Origin: an uncultured delta proteobacterium
GTDB lineage: Bacteria; Myxococcota_A; Polyangia; Haliangiales; Haliangiaceae
Assembly: GCA_900696455.1 (NCBI GenBank)
Contig: CAADGB010000285.1
Location: 1-53,849 of the forward strand
Length of the DNA: 53,849 nt
Direction of reading: 5' to 3'
The notes beneath the pieces were generated by a model, which was not told the origin of the DNA, searched no databases, and saw nothing but the letters and a program-made list of their open reading frames with translations. Made by a program: the position numbers and the translations under genes. This document shows, piece by piece, positions 8,560 through 16,274 of this stretch. Each line of letters opens with the position of its first letter. The stretch's first letter is position 1.

Positions 8560-9236
8560 GGCGTCGGCTCACCCCAGGCGTAGCCGGCGCCCTTGACCGA
8601 GACGATGATGCGCGGGTGCGCGGGATCGCGCTCGACCTTCTTGCGCAGGACGACGATCGCCATGTCGACGGCGCGGGTCTGCAGGTCGCCGCGCTGCCCG
8701 AAGACCTGCTCGAGGATCTCGGCCCGCGACACCGCGCGCCCGCGCTGGCGGTGCAGCCAGCGCAGGAGGCCGACCTCGCGCGGCGTGAGCGCGGTGGCCA
8801 CGCCGTCGCGCTTGACCACCAGGCGCGCGAAGTCGAGGACCGCGCCGTCGACGTCGATGTGCTCGGTGGTCGAGGCCGGCGCCCGCCGCCCCAGCGCCCG
8901 CACCCGGGCCAGGAGCTCGCGCGCCGAGAACGGCTTGGTCACGTAGTCGTCGGCGCCCTCGCCCAGGCCGCGGACCTTGTCGTCCTCGCTGCCGCGCGCG
9001 GTCAGCATCATGATCGGCATGCCGGGCCGGGCCGCGCGCAGGCGGCGGCACACGTCCATGCCGTCGAGCCGCGGCAGCATGAGATCGAGGACCACCAGGT
9101 CCCACGGCTCGGCCACGCCGGTGGCGGCGCCGGTCGCGCCGTCGCCGACCGCGGTGACCTCGTGACCATCGCCTTGCAGGAGATCGACCAGGCCCTCGCG
9201 GAGGCCGGCCTCGTCTTCGACCACGAGGATGCGCAC
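8556..9236 (-). CDS. OmpR/PhoB-family response regulator
   Basis: A 226-residue protein. The receiver domain (1-115) has acidic Glu7/Asp8, phospho-acceptor Asp51 (VVLDLMLP), Thr79 and Lys101 (VTKPF). A winged-helix DNA-binding domain follows (about 128-222; TPREVGLLRWL, RAVDMAIVVLRKKVE, KGAGYAW). The start is taken as GTG 9236 because these proteins normally begin (M/V)RILVVED; another in-frame GTG lies at 9257. It is the first gene of the pair with the histidine kinase. A direct repeat 30-48 bp upstream is a candidate autoregulatory site. Confidence 0.93.
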   Translation of the reverse strand: MRILVVEDEAGLREGLVDLLQGDGHEVTAVGDGATGAATGVAEPWDLVVLDLMLPRLDGMDVCRRLRAARPGMPIMMLTARGSEDDKVRGLGEGADDYVTKPFSARELLARVRALGRRAPASTTEHIDVDGAVLDFARLVVKRDGVATALTPREVGLLRWLHRQRGRAVSRAEILEQVFGQRGDLQTRAVDMAIVVLRKKVERDPAHPRIIVSVKGAGYAWGEPTP

Positions 9237-9265
9237 GCCTCCAGTGTGCCACCTCACCGCCCCCG

Positions 9266-9284
9266 GCGTGTAAGGCGCGCGTAA
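9266..9284 (-). promoter_or_regulatory. candidate OmpR-type tandem binding site
   Basis: On the minus strand TTACGCGC and TTACACGC lie 11 bp apart, about one helical turn, the geometry used by head-to-tail OmpR/PhoB dimers. The site is 30-48 bp upstream of the response-regulator start. The T/A-containing half-sites stand out in this GC-rich DNA. Autoregulation is inferred, not shown. Confidence 0.45.
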
Positions 9285-9337
9285 GCGCCCGCGGGGCCGG
9301 GCCCGCGGGGCCGGGACCGCGGCCCGGCGGCCGGCCC

Positions 9338-11023
9338 TCACCAGGGCGCCGGCGCGTAGTCCTTGAGGAACAGCCCCCAGCGGTGGGTGCCGGTGTTGTA
9401 CCCGTCGAAGATCGGGTCGAGCACCCGGGCGGCGCCGTCGACGATGTCGAGCGGCGGGTGGAAGCCGTGGACCTCGGTCTTGCGGGCGGCGATCGTCGCC
9501 GGGTCCTCGTCGGTGACCCAGCCGGTGTCGACCGCGTTCATGTAGATGCCGTCGCGGACGTAGTCGGCGGCCGCGGTCCGGGTCAGCATGTTGAGCGCCG
9601 CCTTGGCCATGTTGGTGTGGGGGTGCTTCTCGGTCTTGAAGCGCCGGTAGAACTGGCCCTCCATCGCCGACACGTTGACGACGTGGGCGTCGCGGCTGGG
9701 GACCGCCGCCAGGAGCGGCTTGAGCCGGGCGTTGAGGACGAACGGGGCCACCGCGTTGACGAGGTGGACCTCGAGCAGCTCGGCGGTGGGCACGTCGGTC
9801 AGGGTCATGCGCCAGGAGTTGAACTCGCGCAGGTCGACCTGCTGCAGATCGGCGTCGAGGCGCCCCGCCGGGTAGAGGTGGCCGCCGCGCTCGAGATCCT
9901 CGGCGAGCAACGGCACCTGGGACAGCACGGCCGACCGCCACAGCCCGGCGGCGCCCGCCGCCGGCGCCACGGCCAGCGCCGCCGCCGCGGGCGGGTCCCC
10001 ACCGGCGGCCCCGGCGGCGCCGCCGTCGGACCCGGCGTCGCCGCTCAGCGCCCGCGCCCGGGCCGTGGCCTCGGCCCGCATCCCCCCCCACCGCGCCAGC
10101 ACCTGCTGCTCGCGCCGTCCCAGGCTCGACCACGGCGCGGTCTCGGCCGCCAGCAGGTGATCGTAGAAGCCGCTGGGACGGCGCACGGTCTGGCAGGCGT
10201 TGTTGATCAGCACGTCGAGCCGGGTCAGCGAGGCCACCAGCGTCGAGCACAGGGCCTCCACCGATGGGGTGTGCCGCAGGTCGCAGCCGTAGACGTGGGC
10301 GCGGGCGCACAGCTCGTCGGCGTCGGGCTCGGCGGCGAGGCGCCGCGCGGCGTCGACCGGGAAGCGCGTGACGATGAGGGTCTCGGCGCCGGCGCGCAGG
10401 AGCTTGAGCGCGATCTGCGCGCCGATCTTGACCCGGCCGCCGGTGACCAGCGCCACCCGGCCCCGCAGGTCGGCGGTCTGGTTGCGCTTCTCCCAGTTGG
10501 TCGCGGCGCAGGCGGCACACATCGCGTCGTAGAAGGGGTGGAGCTCGAAGAAGTCGGCCTTGCACACGTAGCAGTTGCGCGCCTCGCGCACGCGGCCCGG
10601 CGAGGCGATCAGCGCGGAGGCCGCCTCGCCCGCGTCGTCGCGCCGGGCCTCGGCCGCCGCCCACGCCTCACCGTCGTCGGCGCCGCCGGCCGGCAGCGCG
10701 TCGATGGCCTCGGGGCCAGGGAGCTGCGGCACCGCGCCCAGGCTGGGGAACACCGGCAGGCGACGCAGCGCCCGGATGCCGGTGCCGTCGAGGATCGCGC
10801 GGTCGGCGGCCCGGCTCTCCTGCTTCGCCCGCCGCTGCAGGCCCTTGCGCATGGCCTTGCGGGTGTAGCGATCGGGCCGCGAGAGCTGCCCGGCGGCGAC
10901 CAGCAGCCGGCGGCGCACGTCGTCGTCGAGCTCGGCCAGCCGCCGGGGCTCGGCGACGAGCGCCTCGAGCAGCGCGGCGGCGGCGGCGGCGGCGGCGCGA
11001 GCCGCTGGATCTTCGACGGACAT
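9338..11023 (-). CDS. SDR-fold protein with zinc-knuckle N-terminus, catalytic Tyr missing
   Basis: A 561-residue protein. Residues 1-145 are an Ala/Arg-rich helical region. Cys151-x2-Cys154 and Cys169-x2-Cys172 form a likely zinc knuckle. From residue 188 there is a Rossmann/SDR domain: VALVTGGRVKIGAQIAL (a variant glycine motif with Lys where the second Gly is usual), LDVLINNACQT (the NNAG-type motif) and VNVSAMEG (Ser452). The expected Tyr-x3-Lys reads THR470-Asn-Met-Ala-LYS474, so the proton-donor Tyr is Thr. The domain carries an insertion of more than 100 residues after the NNA motif. NAD(P) binding is plausible, but classical dehydrogenase activity is doubtful. I recall related proteins sharing the HTNMAKAALNM segment. 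Confidence 0.82.
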   Translation of the reverse strand: MSVEDPAARAAAAAAAALLEALVAEPRRLAELDDDVRRRLLVAAGQLSRPDRYTRKAMRKGLQRRAKQESRAADRAILDGTGIRALRRLPVFPSLGAVPQLPGPEAIDALPAGGADDGEAWAAAEARRDDAGEAASALIASPGRVREARNCYVCKADFFELHPFYDAMCAACAATNWEKRNQTADLRGRVALVTGGRVKIGAQIALKLLRAGAETLIVTRFPVDAARRLAAEPDADELCARAHVYGCDLRHTPSVEALCSTLVASLTRLDVLINNACQTVRRPSGFYDHLLAAETAPWSSLGRREQQVLARWGGMRAEATARARALSGDAGSDGGAAGAAGGDPPAAAALAVAPAAGAAGLWRSAVLSQVPLLAEDLERGGHLYPAGRLDADLQQVDLREFNSWRMTLTDVPTAELLEVHLVNAVAPFVLNARLKPLLAAVPSRDAHVVNVSAMEGQFYRRFKTEKHPHTNMAKAALNMLTRTAAADYVRDGIYMNAVDTGWVTDEDPATIAARKTEVHGFHPPLDIVDGAARVLDPIFDGYNTGTHRWGLFLKDYAPAPW

Positions 11024-11071
11024 CGGCCGGGCTGTCTACCACGAGCGAGCCCCGTGGTAACAGTCGAGGTC

Positions 11072-13465
11072 ATGCGCTGCCCCTCGCCCGCGCGCGCCGC
11101 GCTCGCCGCCGCGCTCGCCGCCGCCACCGCCTGCGGTGGCTCGTCGACGACGCCGCCGGCCACGCCCGCCGGCGCCGCCCCCGCCGCCCGCGCCGCCACC
11201 ATCCGCTGGACCGAGCACGGCGTGCCCCACGTCGAGGCCGCCGACCTCGGCGGCCTCGGCTTCGGCCAGGGCTACGCCATGGCCCGCGCCCACCTGTGCG
11301 TGATGGCCGATCAGTTCCTGCGCGTGCGCGGCGAGCGCGCCCGCCACTTCGGCCCCGGCGACGACGACGCCCACGTCGACAGCGACTTCGCCAACCTCCA
11401 CCTCGGCTGGCGCGCCCGCGCCGAGGCCATGCTGCCCCAGCTCTCCCCCGACGCCCGCGCCATGATCGACGGCGTCGCCGCCGGCTACCGTCACTACCTG
11501 GCGCGCACGCCGCGCGCGGCGTGGCCGGCGCCGTGCCGCGACGGCGCCTGGGTGGCGCCGGTCGACGGCGCCGACGTCCTCGCCGTCGTGCTGGCGACCG
11601 CCGCCCTGGCGTCGTCGCGCTTCCTCGAGGGCGCGATCGCCCGCGCCGCGCCCGGCGCCGCCCTCGGCGCCGCGCCCGCCGCCCTGCCCGACCGCCGCGA
11701 CCTCGCCGCCGCCTCCAACGCCTGGGGGCTGGGCGCCGACCGCACCGCGTCGGGCGGCGGCATCCTGGTCGGCAACCCGCACTTCCCGTGGGAGGGCGAC
11801 CTGGTCTTCTTCGAGCTCCACCTCACCGCGCCCGGCCTCGACGTCTACGGCGCCACCCTGGTCGGCGTGCCCGGGATCGCGATCGGCATGACCGCGCGCC
11901 ACGCCTGGAGCCACACCTTCTCGTCGTCGACCCACATGGCGCTGTACCGGCTCGAGCTCGACGCCGCCAGCCCGCTGCGCTACCGCGCCGGCGACGCCAC
12001 GGCGCCCATCGTGCCCACGACCTACCGGATCGAGGTCGCCGGCCCCGACGGCGCCCGCGAGACCCGCACCCGCACGCTGTACCGCAGCGCGCTCGGCCCG
12101 ATGATCGTGACCGCGCAGTCGCCGTGGGACGGCGCCGGCGGCCACGCCTTCACCGTGCGCGACGTCGCGCTCATCGGCCCCGCCCAGCTCGACCAGCCGC
12201 TGGCCATGGCCCGCGCCGCCAGCCGGGCGGCGTTCGAGGAGGCGCTGGCCCTGTCGGCGACCCCGTTCGTCAACACGGTCTACGCCGACGCCGACGGCGA
12301 CGCGCTCTACGTCGACGGCTCGCGGGTGCCGGCCCTGTCCGAGCCGGCGCTGGGGGCGTGGCGGATCGCGCGCAAGGTGGTGCCGGCGGTCGAGGCGGCG
12401 TGGCGCCGCGGCGTGGTCATCCTCGACGGCTCGAACCCGCTGTTCGAGCTCGAGGCGTTCGATCCAGGCGCTCCCGGCGCCATCCCCATCGCGCTGGCGC
12501 CGCGGCTGGTCCGCCGCGACTTCGTGATGAACGCCAACGACAGCTACCGCTTCACCAACCCGGCGGCGCCCGCGGTCGAGCACTCGCCGCTCTACGGCGA
12601 GGACGACGGGCAGCCGTCGCCGCGCACCCTGGCCAACCTCGCGCTCCTGCGCCCGGGCGACCCCGCCGCCGGCCCCGACGGTCGCTTCACCCTCGACGAG
12701 GCCGCGGCCGCGATGCTGTCGGGGCGCTCGTTCACCGCCGAGCGCCTGCGCGCCGACGTCCTCGCCGCCTGCCGGCCGCCGGCGGCGGCGGCGCGCCCGC
12801 GCGAGCGGCCCACGCCGTGCGAGGTGCTGGCGGCGTGGGACGGCCGCTACACCGCCGACAGCCGCGGCGCCGCGCTGTGGCGGGAGCTGACCGTCGGCCT
12901 GGCCGTCGGCGGCGAGCTGCCGTGGCGGCAGGGCTTCGATCGCCAGGCCGCGACCAGCACGCCGGCGGGCCTCGCCGTCGATCGCCCCGTGATCGTGGCC
13001 GCGCTCGACGCCGCCGCCGATCGCCTGGTGGCGGCGGGGCTCGCCCTCGACGCCCCGCTGGGCGCGGTCCAGCACGCCCCGCGCGGCGAGGCCCGCGTCC
13101 CGGTGCCGGGCGGCGACGAGCTCGACGGCGTCGCCAACGTCGTCGGCTACCGGCACTTCAACGCCTCGCTCCTGCCCCGCACCCCGCGCGGCCCGGCCAG
13201 CCCGTCGGGCCTGACCGTCGGCGGCTACGTCGTCAACTACGGCTCGAGCTTCATCCTGGCCGCCGAGCTCGGCCCCGACGGCGCCCGCGGCAAGGCGCTG
13301 CTCACCTACGGCAACAGCAGCGACCCGGCGTCGCCCCACTACCGCGACCAGCTCGCGGCCTTCGCCGCCGGCGCGCTGCGCGACGTCCGCTTCACCGCCG
13401 CCGCCATCGCCGCCGATCCGACGCTGGTGGTGGAGGAGCTGGTCGAGGACCGCGCCGGCAGGTAA
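11072..13465 (+). CDS. penicillin acylase family (Ntn hydrolase) lipoprotein
   Basis: A 797-residue protein. The N-terminal signal ends near Cys21 (ATAC), a slightly weak lipobox, so it is probably a lipoprotein or periplasmic. An alpha-subunit-like part with GFGQGYAMARAHLCVMADQF is typical of the family. The autocatalytic site is AASNAW with nucleophile Ser215, which becomes the beta-chain N-terminus after self-cleavage. Further family features are GNPHFPWEGDLVFFELHL and GVPGIAIGMTARHAWSHT. Relatives cleave amide-linked acyl chains (acyl-homoserine lactones, cyclic lipopeptides, penicillins). Quorum quenching or antibiotic inactivation are both plausible. ATG 11072 has GAGGT just upstream. 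The gene is divergent from the SDR gene, 48 bp apart. Confidence 0.88.
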   Translation: MRCPSPARAALAAALAAATACGGSSTTPPATPAGAAPAARAATIRWTEHGVPHVEAADLGGLGFGQGYAMARAHLCVMADQFLRVRGERARHFGPGDDDAHVDSDFANLHLGWRARAEAMLPQLSPDARAMIDGVAAGYRHYLARTPRAAWPAPCRDGAWVAPVDGADVLAVVLATAALASSRFLEGAIARAAPGAALGAAPAALPDRRDLAAASNAWGLGADRTASGGGILVGNPHFPWEGDLVFFELHLTAPGLDVYGATLVGVPGIAIGMTARHAWSHTFSSSTHMALYRLELDAASPLRYRAGDATAPIVPTTYRIEVAGPDGARETRTRTLYRSALGPMIVTAQSPWDGAGGHAFTVRDVALIGPAQLDQPLAMARAASRAAFEEALALSATPFVNTVYADADGDALYVDGSRVPALSEPALGAWRIARKVVPAVEAAWRRGVVILDGSNPLFELEAFDPGAPGAIPIALAPRLVRRDFVMNANDSYRFTNPAAPAVEHSPLYGEDDGQPSPRTLANLALLRPGDPAAGPDGRFTLDEAAAAMLSGRSFTAERLRADVLAACRPPAAAARPRERPTPCEVLAAWDGRYTADSRGAALWRELTVGLAVGGELPWRQGFDRQAATSTPAGLAVDRPVIVAALDAAADRLVAAGLALDAPLGAVQHAPRGEARVPVPGGDELDGVANVVGYRHFNASLLPRTPRGPASPSGLTVGGYVVNYGSSFILAAELGPDGARGKALLTYGNSSDPASPHYRDQLAAFAAGALRDVRFTAAAIAADPTLVVEELVEDRAGR

Positions 13466-13468
13466 GGT
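13463..13468 (+). promoter_or_regulatory. -10-like TAAGGT overlapping a stop codon
   Basis: The TAA stop of the acylase gene forms the first three bases of TAAGGT, which ends 10 nt before the next ATG (13479). No Shine-Dalgarno sequence lies between. Confidence 0.5.
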
Positions 13469-13478
13469 CCGCGCGCCC

Positions 13479-14780
13479 ATGACCCTGACCTCTCGCCTCA
13501 AGGGCGCCGCGATCGGCGCGTTCCTCGGCGCCGACGGCGCGCGCCGCACCGCCGCCGAGCTGCGCCGCAAGCTCACCGGCGGCGCCCGCGCCGTCGACCT
13601 GTGGTTCGATCTGGCCGATCCGTGGAGCTACCTGGCGGCGCAGGCCGCCGCTCGCCTCGTCGCCGCCTACCCCGTCGAGCTCCGCTTCCACCTGGTGTCG
13701 CCGCCCGCCGCCGACGTCGATCCGGCGCCGGCCCTGCGCCGGCAGCACGCGCTGCGCGACGCCGCCGAGCTGGCCGGCTACTGGGACGTCGACTTCCCGG
13801 GCACCAAGGAGCTCGAGCCCGGCGGCCTGCGCCGGGGCAACCAGATCCTGATCGTGCCGCGCCCCGATCGCGAGCAGCTCGCGGTCGCGCTCGCGGTGGC
13901 GCGCGCGCTGTGGACCCGCGACGACAAGGCGCTGACCGCGCTCATGGGCAAGCACGGCAACGAGGCCTCGGGCTCGGTGCCGCCGGCCCTGGCCGCCGGC
14001 TACGACGCCCTGCGCCGGGCCGGTCACTACCAGGGCGGCATGCTGACGTACGGCGGCGAGTGGTACGCGGGGATCGATCGCCTGGACCACCTCGAGGCCC
14101 GGCTGCGCGCGGACACCGGCACCGACGCGCCGCCGGTGGTGCGCGTCCGGCCCGAGGCCGAGCGCCCGCCCGCGAAGCTGGCCGGCGTCGGCGAGCAGCT
14201 CACCCTCGAGTACTGGTTCTCGTTCCGCTCGCCGTACTCGTACCTCTCGCTCGGCCGCACCGCCGAGCTGGTCGAGCGCCACGGGCTCGACCTGCGGATC
14301 CGGCCCGTCCTGCCGATGGTGACGCGCGGCCTGGCGGTGCCCCGCGCCAAGCGCCTCTACATCGTGCGCGACGCCCACCGCGAGGCCGAGCGCCTCGGCG
14401 TGCCCTTCGGCAACATCTGCGATCCGCTGGGCCAGGGCGTCGAGCACGCGCTGGCGGTGAGCAAGCTGGCGATCGAGCGCGGCCGCGGGCTGGCCTTCCT
14501 CGAGTCGGCGGCGCGCGGCGCGTGGGCCGAGGCCCTGGATCTCGCCAGCTACGTCGACCTGCGGGCGGTGGTCGAGCGCGCCGGCCTCGACTGGGACGAC
14601 GCGCGGGCGGCGCTCGCCGACGACGGCTGGCGGGCCTGGGTCCAGGACAACGCCGCCGACCTCGACGGCGCCGGCCTGTGGGGCGTGCCGTCGTGGCGCG
14701 TCGGCGACTTCGTCACCTGGGGTCAGGATCGCCTGCCCTTGCTCGCCGACCGCCTGCGCCGCCACGTCGCGGCGGCCTGA
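13479..14780 (+). CDS. duplicated DsbA-family/2-hydroxychromene-2-carboxylate isomerase-fold protein
   Basis: A 433-residue cytoplasmic protein with two thioredoxin-fold DsbA-like domains in tandem: residues about 35-215 (VDLWFDLADPWSYLAAQ) and 240-430 (LEYWFSFRSPYSYLSLG). The SPYSYL motif in place of CxxC is typical of HCCA isomerases and kappa-class GSTs, which use Ser and glutathione in place of a redox Cys pair. The second copy is nearer the canonical form (GVPFGNICDPLG; GVPSWRVGDFVTWGQDRL). The first has WSYLAAQ and is more diverged. The substrate is unknown. The fusion of two copies in one chain is less common than single-domain forms. Confidence 0.8.
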   Translation: MTLTSRLKGAAIGAFLGADGARRTAAELRRKLTGGARAVDLWFDLADPWSYLAAQAAARLVAAYPVELRFHLVSPPAADVDPAPALRRQHALRDAAELAGYWDVDFPGTKELEPGGLRRGNQILIVPRPDREQLAVALAVARALWTRDDKALTALMGKHGNEASGSVPPALAAGYDALRRAGHYQGGMLTYGGEWYAGIDRLDHLEARLRADTGTDAPPVVRVRPEAERPPAKLAGVGEQLTLEYWFSFRSPYSYLSLGRTAELVERHGLDLRIRPVLPMVTRGLAVPRAKRLYIVRDAHREAERLGVPFGNICDPLGQGVEHALAVSKLAIERGRGLAFLESAARGAWAEALDLASYVDLRAVVERAGLDWDDARAALADDGWRAWVQDNAADLDGAGLWGVPSWRVGDFVTWGQDRLPLLADRLRRHVAAA

Positions 14781-14787
14781 TCTGACG

Positions 14788-14793
14788 TAAGCT
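14788..14793 (+). promoter_or_regulatory. -10 box TAAGCT before the 14800 gene
   Basis: TAAGCT ends exactly 6 nt before the GTG start, which predicts a leaderless message. This spacing supports the GTG as the true start. Confidence 0.6.
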
Positions 14794-14799
14794 CTGCTC

Positions 14800-16173
14800 G
14801 TGGGAGCGCGCAGCGAGCGACCGCCGGCGGACCAGGGGCTGTCGTCCCTGGGCCTCCTCATGGCGCTCACCGGCTCGGTGATGGCGCCGCTGGTCGGCGT
14901 CATGCTCCTCCTGCAGATCAAGGTGGCGGCCGACCACGCCGAGGCCATGTCGCGCCACGGCCGCGAGGCCGGCGGCGAGGCGCTGTGGCTGTTCGTGATC
15001 CTGATCGCCACCATCGTGCGCTCCCTGGTGCACCGCATGGCGGGCATGCGCCTGTGGCGCGACGCCCCGACCGACCCGCCGTGGCGCGCCGGCATCACCG
15101 CCTACGCCGGCGCCGCCGCCGCCCACACCGCGCTCTGGCTGCTGTTCCTGAAGGTCAAGGCCCACGCGCCGGTCGGCGCCCTGCTCGGCGCCGCCGTCCT
15201 GTTGATGGCATGGCCGGTCGCCGTGCTCGCCATCACTCGCCTGCGCCGGTTCCGCGACCTGGGGCCGCGGCCGCCGGGCGCCGAGGACAACGGCTTCGAG
15301 GGCCTGGCGGTGCTCATGTCGATCCTCGGCTTCTGCGGCCTCGTGGTCTCGATCGCGATCCTGGTCACGGGGATCTCGGTCCGCGATCAGGCCTCGGGCC
15401 TGGCCAACGTGCTGATGCTCGCCGGCGTGGCGCTGATCGTGCGCTCGATCATCCACGTCAGCGTCGGCGCGCGCGCGGTCCGCGGCACCGCGGTCAACGC
15501 CGCCGCCGACTTCCTGCGCTACGCCGCGGTCGGCATCGCCATCGGCGCGGCGGTCGGCCTCCTGGCGACGCTGTGGCTCTTCATCGCCTCGATCGACTTC
15601 TTCGGGCTCGCGACCGGCGTGGCGGTGACGCTGGCGCTGGTGGCGTGGCCGGCGATCGTTCGCCGCTTCGTCACCTGGCGCCACCTCGCCGACGTCGCCG
15701 CCGAGCACGTCCGCCGGCGCAGCCCCGACGCCGGCATCACCGCCCTGGGCTGGCTGCTCCTCGCCGGCGGCGCCGCCGCCCTGGGCGCCCAGCTCGCGCC
15801 GCTGCTGTGGGGCGACAGCTTCGGCCACCGCACCTCGACGATGATGATGCAGATGGCCGGCATGCCGGCGACCGGCGGGGACGAGCCGTGGCTGCTGGCG
15901 CTGGCCGGGGCCCAGCTCTGGGCCGCGCTCGAGCTCCTGGCGGTGACCCCGCGCCGGCGGCTGGTGGCGAGCGCCTGGGCGCTCGCCGCCCTCGTCGTCA
16001 CGGTGATCGAGCAGGCGCCGGGGCTCGAGGCGCTCCTCGACGCCGAGGTCCGGGTGATGGCGCTGGGCCTGGTCGCGTTCGCCCTCACCCTGGCCCTGCC
16101 CGCCGCCACGCTCCTGCTGGTGAACCGCCGGCCGCCGGCCGCCGTCACCACCGCGGTGCGCGCGTTCGAGTAA
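14800..16173 (+). CDS. polytopic membrane protein of unknown function
   Basis: 457 residues starting at GTG 14800, with roughly ten to twelve hydrophobic segments (SLGLLMALTGSVMAPLVGVML, GLAVLMSILGFCGLVVSIAIL, AAVGIAIGAAVGLLATLWLFI, LVAFALTLALPAATLLLV). A short basic N-terminus comes first and there is no signal peptide. A His/Met-rich loop, GHRTSTMMMQMAGM (about residues 344-357), could bind metal but is not a known motif. I recognise no family. It is not clearly in an operon: it has its own -10-like element. Confidence 0.7.
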   Translation: MGARSERPPADQGLSSLGLLMALTGSVMAPLVGVMLLLQIKVAADHAEAMSRHGREAGGEALWLFVILIATIVRSLVHRMAGMRLWRDAPTDPPWRAGITAYAGAAAAHTALWLLFLKVKAHAPVGALLGAAVLLMAWPVAVLAITRLRRFRDLGPRPPGAEDNGFEGLAVLMSILGFCGLVVSIAILVTGISVRDQASGLANVLMLAGVALIVRSIIHVSVGARAVRGTAVNAAADFLRYAAVGIAIGAAVGLLATLWLFIASIDFFGLATGVAVTLALVAWPAIVRRFVTWRHLADVAAEHVRRRSPDAGITALGWLLLAGGAAALGAQLAPLLWGDSFGHRTSTMMMQMAGMPATGGDEPWLLALAGAQLWAALELLAVTPRRRLVASAWALAALVVTVIEQAPGLEALLDAEVRVMALGLVAFALTLALPAATLLLVNRRPPAAVTTAVRAFE

Positions 16174-16274
16174 GCCTCGGGTCGCGGCGCCCGGCCGGAC
16201 GTGTGCCAGACCGTGCCCGCCCCGGCGACGTGAGGGCGCGCCCGCCGACCGACGGTGTGCCAAGATAGGGCCGC

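Noticed and set aside
311-13465. Several open frames of 700-1,300 codons on the strand opposite to clear genes
   Set aside because: High GC leaves few stop codons. These frames are Arg/Ala/Pro-rich, have no motif and lie over genes with complete catalytic motifs.
16201-16262. GTGTGCCA repeats as a sigma-54 promoter
   Set aside because: There is no GG-N10-GC spacing next to either copy.
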